From: Caulobacterales bacterium
Lineage (GTDB): Bacteria; Pseudomonadota; Alphaproteobacteria; Caulobacterales; Caulobacteraceae
Direction: 5' to 3'
Assembly: GCA_019510435.1 (NCBI GenBank)
Contig: JAEKKJ010000008.1
Location: forward strand, 1-64,000
Length of the DNA: 64,000 nucleotides
Positions 1 to 7,600 of the stretch are shown one piece after another. The notes below the pieces were generated by a model. That model was not told the DNA's origin. It searched no databases and was given only the letters and a program-made list of their open reading frames with translations. Position numbers and translations under genes: made by a program. Numbering within the stretch: the first letter of the stretch is position 1; the number at the start of each line of letters is the position of its first letter.

Positions 1-101
1 GTCAGGAACAGCGCCTCGGAGATCTCGCCGTGCTCGGTGCGCATGAGGCCGCCCCGCACCGCCTGGGTCTCCAGTTCCCAATCGCGCGGATCTTCCGCCA
101 T
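1..101 (-). CDS. metZ: O-succinylhomoserine sulfhydrylase, N-terminal fragment (runs off the left edge)
   Basis: Only the first 33 codons are in the window. They read MAEDPRDWELETQAVRGG and then LMRTEHGEISEALFLT, which is the characteristic N-terminus of the PLP-dependent O-succinylhomoserine sulfhydrylase MetZ. That enzyme makes homocysteine from O-succinylhomoserine and sulfide in the cytoplasm. I chose the ATG at 101 because GGAGG sits five bases upstream of it; an in-frame ATG at 113 lacks a ribosome site. The gene is divergent from dcd, an arrangement I recall from Caulobacter relatives. The PLP lysine lies outside the window, so the call rests on the N-terminal signature alone. Confidence 0.75.
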   Translation of the reverse strand, partial: MAEDPRDWELETQAVRGGLMRTEHGEISEALFL

Positions 102-402
102 GCCGGCCTCCATCGAAACAAGGACGCCGCTTGAACGCCGCAAGGCGCGAACCGTCAAGCGCCGCTTTCGGCCAAGGTGGCCCGCCGCAAGGCCGCGAAG
201 CGGCGCCTTCGATTCAACCACGAACCACACGAACCACACGAACGAGGCCACAACGATCTGCCGATGCGCCCGACCCAGCCGCCGTTCGTGTGGTTCGTGT
301 GGTTCGTGGTCAAATATGAAACGGCTCCGCTGCCGCGGGAGCTGGCAAGTACAGCCCTGAAGCCTTGCCACGCTCGCGTTCTGCGCTAAGGCTTCGCCGC
401 CC
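102..402. other. Divergent metZ/dcd intergenic region
   Basis: This 301-base gap between the divergent metZ and dcd genes holds a large perfect inverted repeat (217-310, listed separately) and no convincing gene. Open frames through it on the plus strand are low-complexity and overlap each other. I looked for a SAM-type riboswitch ahead of metZ and saw none. Confidence 0.6.
217..310. repeat. Perfect 28-bp inverted repeat built from a tandem 9-mer, 38-nt loop
   Basis: Bases 217-244 and 283-310 are exact reverse complements over 28 positions, separated by 38 nt. Each arm is itself a tandem of the 9-mer CGAACCACA (TTCGTGTGG on the other arm). Transcribed in either direction it would form a 28-bp perfect hairpin. 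It is not followed by a T-run and lies at the 5' side of both flanking genes, so it is not an ordinary terminator. It has the look of a REP-type dispersed palindromic element, but no other copy was noticed in the window. Confidence 0.85.
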
Positions 403-1422
403 ATGAGCGAGTTCAACGCCCCGGGCATCCTGCCCTGCCAGTCCATCGAAGCCCTGATCGCCGCCGGCGCGATTGCGTCCGCGACGCCGTTCGAGGACGA
501 CCAGGTGCAGCCCGCCAGCCTCGACCTGCGCCTGGCCGGCAAGGCCTGGCGCGTGCGCGCCAGCTTCCTGCCGCGCCACGGCACGGTGCGCCAGCGCATC
601 GCCGAGGTGGCCATGCACGAGCTGGACCTGACCCGCGGCGCGGTGCTGGAGCGTGGCTGTGTCTACATCGCCGAGCTGCAGGAGCGGCTGCGCCTGCCCA
701 AGGGCGTCTCGGCCCGCGCCAATCCCAAGAGCTCCACCGGCCGGGTCGACGTCTTCGTGCGCCTGCTCAGCGACTACGGCGACGCCTTCGACGACGTCGA
801 CGACGGCTACGACGGGCCGATCTACATGGAGATCGCGCCGCAGACCTTCTCGGTGCTGGTCCGCTCGGGCACACGGCTCAACCAGCTGCGGCTCAAGGCC
901 GGGCAGCCGCAGCGGCTGCGCACCGGGAGCGTCGGCGTCGACCTGACCGGCGAGGTCGCCGGCTTCCGCGGCCGCCGCCACGCCGGCGTCGTCGACCTGG
1001 ACCACGAGGACGGCCACGATCCGCGCGACTACTGGGAGCCGCTGATCCCCCGCGGCGGCCAGCTGCTGCTGGACCCAGGCGAGTTCTACATCCTGGCCTC
1101 CAAGCAGGCGGTGGAGATCCCGGTGCTGGAGGCCGCCGAGATGACCCCCATCGACCCGTCGGTGGGCGAGTTCCGGGTGCACTACGCCGGCTTCTTCGAC
1201 CCCGGCTTCGGCACCGACGAGGCCCATGGCAAGGGCTCCAAGGGCGTCCTGGAGGTGCGCAGCCACGAGACGCCGTTCATCCTGGAGGACGGCCAGACCG
1301 TGGCGCGCCTGGTCTACGAGCCGCTGACCGAGCGGCCGACACGCCTCTACGGCGACCTCGGGTCGCATTACCAGCGACAGGGCCTTAAACTATCTAAGCA
1401 CTTCAAAGTCTGGGGGGACTAA
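403..1422 (+). CDS. dcd: 2'-deoxycytidine 5'-triphosphate deaminase (long form)
   Basis: The 339-residue protein opens MSEFNAPGILPCQSIEAL and carries the DDQVQPASLDLRL segment typical of dCTP deaminases. At about twice the length of the E. coli enzyme, it matches the long alphaproteobacterial form, which looks like two deaminase/dUTPase-type units fused in one chain. The SSTGR-like segment around residue 104 (NPKSSTGRVDVF) and the later GFFDPGFG segment are the signature nucleotide-binding motifs. It converts dCTP to dUTP for thymidylate synthesis. The start at 403 is the only ATG before the conserved N-terminus. It is divergent from metZ. Confidence 0.9.
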   Translation: MSEFNAPGILPCQSIEALIAAGAIASATPFEDDQVQPASLDLRLAGKAWRVRASFLPRHGTVRQRIAEVAMHELDLTRGAVLERGCVYIAELQERLRLPKGVSARANPKSSTGRVDVFVRLLSDYGDAFDDVDDGYDGPIYMEIAPQTFSVLVRSGTRLNQLRLKAGQPQRLRTGSVGVDLTGEVAGFRGRRHAGVVDLDHEDGHDPRDYWEPLIPRGGQLLLDPGEFYILASKQAVEIPVLEAAEMTPIDPSVGEFRVHYAGFFDPGFGTDEAHGKGSKGVLEVRSHETPFILEDGQTVARLVYEPLTERPTRLYGDLGSHYQRQGLKLSKHFKVWGD

Positions 1423-1457
1423 GCCGGCCGCCCTGGCGGCCCAGTCGGGGACGGCCT

Positions 1458-2372
1458 GTGCAACGGACGCGTCGGTTCGCCACCTGGGTGGCGGCAGTCC
1501 TGATCGGATGGTTGGCGCTCGCGGGCGCCGCGGCGGCCGCGCCCGCCATGTGGCGCGTGAGCGGCCCCCACTGCCAGATCTACCTCTTCGGCACCCTGCA
1601 TGCCCTCAGCCCCAAGGCCCAGTGGCGCACGCCGCTGTACGACCAGGTGTTGGCCGAGGCCGGGACCATCTGGTTCGAGGCCGACATGGGGACGGGCGAT
1701 CCGGCCACCCTGCGCGCGATCCTGCAGCAGTACGGCACCGATCCCACCACACCGCTCAGCGCCAAGCTGTCGGCCGCCGACCTGGACGCCCTCAGCCGCG
1801 AGGCCGACGTCAGCCGCCTGGACCACCTGCGGCCCTGGGCGGTGGCCCTGATGCTGTCCATGCGCCCGGCCCTGGCCCACGGCGCCACCGTGGAGGCCGG
1901 CGCCGACGCCACCGTCACCCGCGCCGCCCGGGCCGACGCCAAGACCATCCGCGGCTTCGAGACCCTGGAGGACCAGGCCCGCATGTACGCGAGCCTGTCG
2001 CAGGCCTCGGAGGTCCGCTATCTCACCGACGTCATCCATGCGCGCAACCGCCCGCCCATCACGCGCCTTCCCGTCTCGCGCCTTGCTGTCCCGCGCCTGC
2101 CCTTCCGCCCCGACGGCCTGGAGGCCGAGTGGCTGGCCGGCGACCTGGCGCGCCTGGGCCCCGAACTGGTCGGCGAGATGAAGGCCGGCAACCCCGGGCT
2201 CTACGACGCCCTGCTCCGGCGGCGTAACCAGGCCTGGGTCGACAAGCTGCTCCCGGAGCTGAACGGCACGGGCGTGGAGCTGGTCAATGTCGGCGCCCTG
2301 CACATGGTCGGCGACGACGGCCTGCCGGCCCAGCTGGCGGCCCGCGGCTACAAGGTCGAGCGGGTCCAGTAG
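1458..2372 (+). CDS. TraB/GumN family secreted protein
   Basis: This 304-residue protein starts at GTG and has an N-terminal signal peptide (basic QRTRR, then a hydrophobic stretch ending AAAAAPA). The mature part begins MWRVSGPHCQIYLFGTLHAL, the conserved GTLH motif of the TraB/GumN (PF01963) family. It ends with the second family motif, VGALHMVGDDGL followed by LAARGYKV. Members are periplasmic proteins proposed to be metalloproteases related to Tiki; their substrate here is unknown. Residues 202-216 are a pentapeptide repeat absent from the core fold (see the tandem repeat at 2061-2105). It stands 35 bases after dcd on the same strand. Confidence 0.85.
   Translation: MQRTRRFATWVAAVLIGWLALAGAAAAAPAMWRVSGPHCQIYLFGTLHALSPKAQWRTPLYDQVLAEAGTIWFEADMGTGDPATLRAILQQYGTDPTTPLSAKLSAADLDALSREADVSRLDHLRPWAVALMLSMRPALAHGATVEAGADATVTRAARADAKTIRGFETLEDQARMYASLSQASEVRYLTDVIHARNRPPITRLPVSRLAVPRLPFRPDGLEAEWLAGDLARLGPELVGEMKAGNPGLYDALLRRRNQAWVDKLLPELNGTGVELVNVGALHMVGDDGLPAQLAARGYKVERVQ
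2061..2105 (+). repeat. 15-bp tandem repeat, three degenerate copies, inside the TraB/GumN gene
   Basis: Three in-frame 15-base units at 2061-2075, 2076-2090 and 2091-2105 encode TRLPV, SRLAV and PRLPF. The common core at DNA level is CGCGCCTT/GCC. Because the unit is a multiple of three, copy-number changes would keep the frame. It inserts a basic-hydrophobic linker between the two halves of the TraB domain. Confidence 0.75.
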
Positions 2373-2393
2373 CGAGCGACCCGCCGCGCCCGC

Positions 2394-2981
2394 CTACGCC
2401 GGCCGCTTGTAGATCGACTGCTTCGGCGTCTCCATCACCCGCCGCATCATCGGCACGAAGGCCTCCAGCGGCATGGACTCATAGGCGGGGTCGAAGGCGT
2501 TCTGGTCGTAGAGGTGGCAGAACTGGGCGGTGTGCTCGAAGTGCGGGTGGCCGCGGAACTGCTCGCGCATGTCGCGGTCCAGGCCCAGGTGGTGGAAGAA
2601 GTAGTAGCCCTGGAAGACGCCGTGATTGGCCAGCATCCAGTGGTTCGCCTCTGAGACGTAGGGCTTCAGGATCGCCGCCCCCAACTCCGCGTGGGCCGCC
2701 GGCAGCAGGAGGTCGCCGATGTCGTGCAGCAGGGCGCAGACCACATATTCCTCGTCGCGGCCGGCCCGGTGCGCCCGCGAGGCGGTCTGCAGCGAGTGCT
2801 CCAGCCGGTCCACGGGAAAGCCGGCGTGGTCGTCGTCCAGCATCTTCAGGTGCGCGAGGATCTGGTCCACGTGCTGGCCCCGGTGAGCCTGCATGGCCCG
2901 GCCGATTGCGGCCCAGTCCTCGGCCGTGCCGTCGGTCATCGCGGTGAACCGTGCGCGGTCAGCCGTCGCGTCGTCCGCCAT
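2394..2981 (-). CDS. HD-domain metal-dependent protein, PhnZ/MIOX-like
   Basis: The 195-residue protein has an HD-domain core: EHSLQTA around residue 61, then ALLHDIGD with the His-Asp pair at 86-87, and further conserved histidines in NHGVFQGYYFFHHLG and HPHFEHTAQF. Size and motif order fit the PhnZ / myo-inositol-oxygenase-like branch of HD proteins, which use a di-iron centre for oxidative C-P or C-C cleavage, better than the nucleotide phosphohydrolases. No phosphonate genes lie nearby, so substrate and reaction are open. The start has AGGAGG about five bases upstream. It is convergent with the TraB gene. Confidence 0.7.
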   Translation of the reverse strand: MADDATADRARFTAMTDGTAEDWAAIGRAMQAHRGQHVDQILAHLKMLDDDHAGFPVDRLEHSLQTASRAHRAGRDEEYVVCALLHDIGDLLLPAAHAELGAAILKPYVSEANHWMLANHGVFQGYYFFHHLGLDRDMREQFRGHPHFEHTAQFCHLYDQNAFDPAYESMPLEAFVPMMRRVMETPKQSIYKRPA

Positions 2982-3350
2982 CGGAGCCTCCTAGTCTGTC
3001 GTGCCCATCGTGCCGCCAGGCGCAGGGGCAGGTCAACGCACGTGATTCAGCCGGGCGGATGTCTCCGAGCGTCCCTGCGCATCGCGCCAGAGGAAGCCAA
3101 GATGATGAGCCATTGTGGACGCAAAGTAGACGCGCAGAACGTGCATTGGCTCGCGCTTGGATAGATCAAGTCGATTATCCGGGGCGATGCAGCTGAGCGA
3201 AAACTCTGGTGTATTGACTCAATCTGGGATGGAATAAATATTAGACTCGCGAGATATCGCTAAGGTTGCTATAAATCTCCCCGGGGATCCAAGCAAGCGC
3301 CCATCCTTTTAGACGTGGCGACTTAATGCGACGGATTAGGGGGGCTATCA
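2982..3350. other. Intergenic region with an AT-rich stretch upstream of the methyltransferase gene
   Basis: This 369-base gap separates the HD-domain gene and the methyltransferase. From about 3170 it is much richer in A+T than its surroundings. TTGACT at 3214-3219 and AATATT at 3237-3242 with a 17-base spacer form a plausible sigma-70 promoter reading right. AGGGGGG at about 3339-3345 is the ribosome site for the methyltransferase. No gene is supported here. Confidence 0.5.
3214..3242 (+). promoter_or_regulatory. Candidate sigma-70 promoter for the methyltransferase gene
   Basis: The -35-like TTGACT is at 3214-3219 and the -10-like AATATT at 3237-3242, with a 17-base spacer, inside the most AT-rich segment of the gap. 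It is about 108 bases upstream of the start codon. The -10 matches the consensus at only four positions. Confidence 0.35.
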
Positions 3351-4235
3351 ATGCTGTCGAGGATCAAGGAACGCGCCGCGCTCGCCATGTATGCGCCCAC
3401 GGAGGGACTTCTCCGCTGGCTCGAACGCGGCTTGATGTCCCGGGGCGCGACGCTGTCCCACATCCCGCCAGCTTCAAAGCGAGGCGGCGGCCTCGGCACC
3501 TTCCCCTACAGCGAGTGGTGCTACACCATCGGCATCTTCCAGACGCTGATCTTCGAGAACCTGCCGAAGCGGCCGGTGCGGATGCTGGACGTCGGCTGCG
3601 GGGTCGGCCGGCTCTACCTGGCCGCCAAGACCTACCTGACCGACGGCGACAGCTATCTCGGCATCGACGTCGGCAAGTCGTTCATCGACATCTGCAACGA
3701 GCAGTACACCCAGCCGGACGTGGCCTTCCTGCACACGGAGGCCTCGAACGGCTACTACGCCAAGGGCACGGGCGGCGGCCCGGCCGCCTGGCCGATCGCC
3801 GATGGCGCGCAGAACCTGGTCACGGCGCTCTCGGTCTGGACCCACCTGCGCGAAGGGGACTGGCGCTTCTACCTGAACGAGGTCGGTCGCGTGCTGCAGC
3901 CGGGCGGGCGGGCGATCATCAGCTTCTTCATCCTCGACGACCTGTACCAGCCCGAGGCCAAGTCCGCGACGATCAGCCGGTTCTATCCGCAGCCGGAGAA
4001 CAAATGGATCTTCGACGCGCCGGTCTACGAGTCCGCGGACTGGAAGTGCCCCACCTGGGCGGACGTACCAGAAGTGGCTACGGCCGTTCCAAAGGCCTGT
4101 TTCGACGAAGCCGTCGCCGAGGCCAGCCTGCGGGTCGTCCGCTACCTTCCGGGCCAGTGGAAGGAACAGCCGGGCTTCTTCTTCCAGGACGTGGTGGTGT
4201 TCGAGAAGCTCGAGCCGAAGGTCTCCGTCAACTGA
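3351..4235 (+). CDS. SAM-dependent class I methyltransferase
   Basis: This 294-residue protein carries motif I, VRMLDVGCGVGR (about residues 76-87), an acidic motif-II residue in YLGIDVGKSF, and a later LVTALSVWTHLREGD / EVGRVLQPGGRAIIS block typical of class I methyltransferases of the UbiE/type 11-12 kind. The acceptor cannot be told from sequence. The start at 3351 has AGGGGGG about six bases upstream; an upstream in-frame reading has no ribosome site. The gene stands alone between the HD-domain gene and tRNA-Gly. Confidence 0.8.
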   Translation: MLSRIKERAALAMYAPTEGLLRWLERGLMSRGATLSHIPPASKRGGGLGTFPYSEWCYTIGIFQTLIFENLPKRPVRMLDVGCGVGRLYLAAKTYLTDGDSYLGIDVGKSFIDICNEQYTQPDVAFLHTEASNGYYAKGTGGGPAAWPIADGAQNLVTALSVWTHLREGDWRFYLNEVGRVLQPGGRAIISFFILDDLYQPEAKSATISRFYPQPENKWIFDAPVYESADWKCPTWADVPEVATAVPKACFDEAVAEASLRVVRYLPGQWKEQPGFFFQDVVVFEKLEPKVSVN

Positions 4236-4447
4236 GGTCGAGCGGCGCCTCGGGTCACAACGCCTCTTGCCGCCGGCGTCGCCGCCCCTGGCGACGGAGC
4301 CATTCGGTCCGCGACCGCCCGGCGCTTCTGCGGGCGAGCCGCCATCTTGCCGGCTGCGGTCAAGAACGCTAGTTGGGAGCGCGCCGGCGCGAACTCTGCG
4401 GACCACAGCCAGACCGCCCCGGCGACCACAAGCCAAGCGCTTGAAAC

Positions 4448-4522
4448 GCGGCCGTAGTTCAGAGGTAGAACGTCAGCTTCCCAAGCTGAATGTCGGGGGT
4501 TCGATTCCCCCCGGCCGCTCCA
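4448..4522 (+). tRNA. tRNA-Gly, anticodon CCC, CCA encoded
   Basis: The cloverleaf is complete. The acceptor stem GCGGCCG (4448-4454) pairs with CGGCCGC (4512-4518). The anticodon stem TCAGC (4473-4477) pairs with GCTGA (4485-4489) around loop TTCCCAA, giving anticodon CCC at 4480-4482. The T stem GGGGG/CCCCC encloses TTCGATT. The discriminator is T at 4519 and CCA is encoded at 4520-4522. It reads GGG glycine codons. Confidence 0.96.
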
Positions 4523-4830
4523 ATTTTTCAATCAGTTAGCGGATGTCGGTCGCAGGCGATCTGCGTCGTTGTCCCGCCGTTGTCCCAAAATCCAGCGCAT
4601 CGAAGGCGGGCTCTTCATATGCCCGCAGGCGCGTTCTCGCCGTTTCAGGCCGGGCGCGTTCGACGAGCATCCGCCAGTGTTCCACATTGTTCCGCACAAG
4701 TCGGGCGATGCGGGCTCAGGTGTCCATCAACTCCCGATCGAACAGCGAAGCAGGACATGGGTTGAAACCAACTGAGCCCGCATCGCAGGCAGGAACGGCG
4801 GTTACATTCGTACGGAGGGGTGCAGCGGCG
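4523..4830. other. Intergenic region between tRNA-Gly and the LuxR-type gene
   Basis: This 308-base gap downstream of the tRNA contains no gene I can support. On the minus strand a short frame from about 4715 to 4536 would encode a peptide containing ARLVRNNVEHWRMLVERA. It has no ribosome site and I could not assign a family; it may be a decayed remnant. No second copy of the tRNA 3' end (an attR-like repeat) was seen. Confidence 0.4.
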
Positions 4831-5598
4831 ATGCGACAGGAGCTTCAGCGTCTCGTAGACCGCATGCAGGACGCCGTCAGCGCTGCCGATGCGGTCGAGT
4901 GCCTGCGCGAGTCGGGGGAGGTGATCGGCATGCGCCTCCCCTGTGCGCTGAATGACGTGTCCGCCAATTGTCCGGTCTACGACCACGAAGGCCGGCGCAT
5001 CGCCGATCTCTTAGGCTGGCCTGGTTGGATAACCGACAACTGGTTCGACCACGCCTACGTGCGTCAGCATCCGATCTATCTCCGGTGCCGCTTCGAAAAC
5101 CTGCCGTTCGGCAATGTCTACGCGGATCTCTGGGAGGGTCTCAGCGCGCCAAACCCAGCGCAGCAGCAGATGAAAAAGGATGTGGAGCGGTTGGGCGTCG
5201 TGGCCCAGATCACCGTGCCGGTCCACCTCGCCCTGGGACGGACGGCTTGCGTCCTGTGGTCGACACGCGAACCCGCCGATATCGACGCCATCCTGACAAG
5301 TTGCGGCCATCACCTCCTGGCGATTGGCCACCTCTTCATGGCGGTCATGCAGCCGCTTCACGACCAGAACGCCCGAGCCCGCGAGCGGGAGCTCGCCTAT
5401 TTGTCGGACCGGCAGATCGAGTGCCTGTATTGGCTTGCCAACGGCAAGACCATTCAGGAGGCAGCGGTCATCCTCCAGATCTCGGTCCATACCGTCCGCC
5501 AGCACCTGCGTGTCATCGTGGATCGGCTGCGGGCCGTGAACACCATCCACGCCGTCGCCCTGGCCGCGCAGTTCGGGATCATCGGCAGGCTGCCGTAG
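4831..5598 (+). CDS. LuxR-family regulator, probable LuxR solo
   Basis: This 255-residue protein has an N-terminal region resembling the autoinducer-binding domain (aromatic pattern WITDNWFDHAYVRQHP followed by LPFGNVYADLW) and a C-terminal LuxR HTH (LSDRQIECLYWLANGKT, then ISVHTVRQHLRVIVDRL). In acyl-homoserine-lactone receptors the pocket carries an Asp-Pro; here the place reads His-Pro (QHP), so the ligand may differ. No luxI-type synthase is in the window, making this a solo. I chose ATG 4831 because GGAGGGG lies about ten bases upstream; the frame opens earlier at 4543 but that part is not protein-like. It precedes the AhpD-like gene on the same strand. Confidence 0.75.
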   Translation: MRQELQRLVDRMQDAVSAADAVECLRESGEVIGMRLPCALNDVSANCPVYDHEGRRIADLLGWPGWITDNWFDHAYVRQHPIYLRCRFENLPFGNVYADLWEGLSAPNPAQQQMKKDVERLGVVAQITVPVHLALGRTACVLWSTREPADIDAILTSCGHHLLAIGHLFMAVMQPLHDQNARARERELAYLSDRQIECLYWLANGKTIQEAAVILQISVHTVRQHLRVIVDRLRAVNTIHAVALAAQFGIIGRLP

Positions 5599-5775
5599 GG
5601 CCTTGCGAGAAATCCCGGCGTTCGCCGACCTCCGCCGACCCGCATAGCCAAATCGTGCGAGTTGGCAGTCCCCGCCAAGACCACGAAGCTGTTCGGATCG
5701 AAGTCCACGCCGCGGAGCGGAAACCTCCGCCCCCCAAGCAGCATGGCTTGTGAAGACCGAGGGAACTGAAACGTC

Positions 5776-6411
5776 ATGGCGCGACTGAGCTTACTGCCCA
5801 TCGAAACCTGGCCTGCGGACCTGAGGGAGGCGTTCGGCGGCGATACGCCCAGCCAGGTCGAGTTGGGGATCTCGCGCATCACGGCTCACCGCCCGGCGCT
5901 CTCGATCGCCATGCTGCAGTACAATCAGCAACTTCGATCCAACCGCACCCTGCCTGAGCGCCTGATGGAGCTCGTCCGGCTGCGGATCGCGTTCCACAAT
6001 CAGTGCCGAAGCTGCATGGCGATCCGCTACGCCAGCGCCGTGGATGACGGTCTCGACGAAGGGGCCGTCTGCTCCTTGCAGAAACCCGACGAAGCGCCCG
6101 ACCTGTCGGAGGCAGAGAGGGCGGCCATCGACTACGGCGAGCGCTTGGCGACAGACCACCTCTCGATCGATGAGGTGACCTACGATCGCCTGCGGACCTT
6201 CTACAGCGAGGCTCAGATCGTCGAACTTGGGCTCTGGGCGGCCTGGTGCGTCGGTCTTGGGCGGCTGGCCGCAACCTGGGACATGGTCGAGGACCTGCCG
6301 CAAGTCTTTCAAGACCGGTCGCAGGCGCGCATCGGACCGTGGCAGGGCCAGCCCGTCGTGGTGAACCGCGGCCCTTCGGCCGAGCGAGCGGAGACCCTGG
6401 TGACGGAATGA
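5776..6411 (+). CDS. Carboxymuconolactone decarboxylase / AhpD-like protein
   Basis: The 211-residue protein has the CMD-domain redox signature NQCRSCMAIRY with Cys77 and Cys80 followed by a conserved Tyr. It is preceded by the helix LMELVRLRIAFHN and followed by ALNYGE-like AIDYGERLA. Such proteins are peroxiredoxin-like thiol peroxidases or AhpD-type disulfide reductases; true 4-carboxymuconolactone decarboxylases lack the CxxC. It is 177 bases downstream of the LuxR solo and could be its target. It is convergent with the following LysR gene. Confidence 0.8.
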   Translation: MARLSLLPIETWPADLREAFGGDTPSQVELGISRITAHRPALSIAMLQYNQQLRSNRTLPERLMELVRLRIAFHNQCRSCMAIRYASAVDDGLDEGAVCSLQKPDEAPDLSEAERAAIDYGERLATDHLSIDEVTYDRLRTFYSEAQIVELGLWAAWCVGLGRLAATWDMVEDLPQVFQDRSQARIGPWQGQPVVVNRGPSAERAETLVTE

Positions 6412-6448
6412 GGCGCACGGGGCGCCGCGTCGCGGGCGGCGGGCCCTC

Positions 6449-7363
6449 TCAGCCGGTCTCGGCCGAGGACAGGCCCAGCCCCTTCGCCAGCTCGACGATC
6501 TGCAACGCCAGCGCGTTGGTGGAATCCACCCGCCAGACCAGGTCCAGCTCGATCGTCTTCTGCCGGCGCGCCGCGATGGGGCGCAAGGCCACGCCGTGGT
6601 AGCCCAGGGCCTCGGCCGACTGCGGTACGATGGTGACGCCGACGCCCGCCCGCACCAGGGCCAGCATGGAGTGGATCTGGACCAGGTGCTGCACATAGCG
6701 CGGCTGCACGCCGTGCTCGGCGAAGAGCGCGGTCAGCGCATCGTGGAAGTAACGGGCGCCATGCGACGAATACATCACGAAGGGCTGCCCGTCGAAGTCG
6801 CGAAGGTTCACGGCCGGTGCGGCGGCCAAAGGGTGCGCGGCCGGCAGCGCCGCCAGCATCGGCTCGGCCATCACCCGCGCTGCGGCAAGTTCGGGGCGTG
6901 CGATCGGCGGGCGCAGCAGGCCGATGTCCAGCTCGCTGGAGATCAAGGCCTCCAGCTGGTCGTGGGTGACCATCTCGATCAGCACCAGGCTGACGTTCGG
7001 CAGCTTCTCCTGGCAGGCGGTGATCAGCGCCGGCAGGAAGCTGTAGGCGGTGGCCGCCGTGAAGCCGATCCGCACCGTGCCGATGGCGCCGGAGTCGATG
7101 CGCCGCGCGATGGAGACGGCCTGGTCGGTCTGGCGCAGGATGCGCCGCGCTTCCGGCAGGAAGCTTCGGCCTGCGGCGGTCAGCTTCACCACCCGGCTGG
7201 TCCGCTCGAGCAGCGCCACGTTCAGGATCCGCTCCAGCACCTGGATCTGCCGGCTGAGCGGCGGCTGGGTCATGTTCAGCCGCGCCGCCGCGCGCCCGAA
7301 GTGCAACTCCTCCGCCACCGCCACGAAGCAGCGCAGGTGGCTCATGTCGATCTGAAGGTTCAC
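6449..7363 (-). CDS. LysR-family transcriptional regulator, BenM/CatM-like
   Basis: This 304-residue protein has the N-terminal winged HTH (SHLRCFVAVAEELHFGRAAARL, then MTQPPLSRQIQVLE) in the form typical of the CatM/BenM/CbbR group, followed by an effector domain with IGFTAATAYSFLPAL and ELDIGLLRPP. It is divergent from the Tat-exported gene at 7601, so it probably regulates that gene and perhaps the neighbouring uronate/aldarate island. Regulators of this group usually sense small aromatic or dicarboxylic acids, which would suit an aldarate effector; that link is inference. Confidence 0.85.
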   Translation of the reverse strand: MNLQIDMSHLRCFVAVAEELHFGRAAARLNMTQPPLSRQIQVLERILNVALLERTSRVVKLTAAGRSFLPEARRILRQTDQAVSIARRIDSGAIGTVRIGFTAATAYSFLPALITACQEKLPNVSLVLIEMVTHDQLEALISSELDIGLLRPPIARPELAAARVMAEPMLAALPAAHPLAAAPAVNLRDFDGQPFVMYSSHGARYFHDALTALFAEHGVQPRYVQHLVQIHSMLALVRAGVGVTIVPQSAEALGYHGVALRPIAARRQKTIELDLVWRVDSTNALALQIVELAKGLGLSSAETG

Positions 7364-7435
7364 GCGCAGGCCAGCCGATCAATTCAAGTTGGGCATTGGT
7401 GCCTCCGCCCGACCGGTGCGTCCAGCACCAAAGCG

Positions 7436-7460
7436 GGCCGAAGCCGTGATGCCTTCGGCC
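7436..7460. repeat. 8-bp inverted repeat in the LysR/7601 divergent region
   Basis: GGCCGAAG (7436-7443) and CTTCGGCC (7453-7460) are perfect inverted copies with a nine-base loop, in the middle of the 237-base region between the divergent LysR and exported-protein genes. It could be a regulator site or only a chance GC hairpin. Confidence 0.3.
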
Positions 7461-7600
7461 GACAAGCTGCGCGCCAGCAGCGCGTCCAGGATCGATGCAT
7501 CGCCTGGATGGACTGATGCCCGCTTGCGCTTGGACCTGCTCACGATCGCCCCCTAGCCTGCCGCAAAGTCCGGGAATTCGGCAGGCTGGGAGGAGAGGTC

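Noticed and set aside
102..216. SAM riboswitch upstream of metZ
   Set aside because: I looked for the SAM-II-like pseudoknot elements common before met genes in alphaproteobacteria and could not recognise them.
310..1368. Long minus-strand open frame opposite dcd
   Set aside because: It is the antisense shadow of dcd: low-complexity His/Val/Gly-rich composition with no motif, and dcd is clearly coding on the plus strand.
4536..4715. Short minus-strand frame next to tRNA-Gly, possible integrase remnant
   Set aside because: No integrase motif (R-HxxR-Y) is visible, no repeat of the tRNA 3' end was found, and no ribosome site is present.
4543..4830. Earlier in-frame start for the LuxR gene
   Set aside because: The extra 96 residues are not protein-like and have no ribosome site, whereas ATG 4831 has GGAGGGG upstream.
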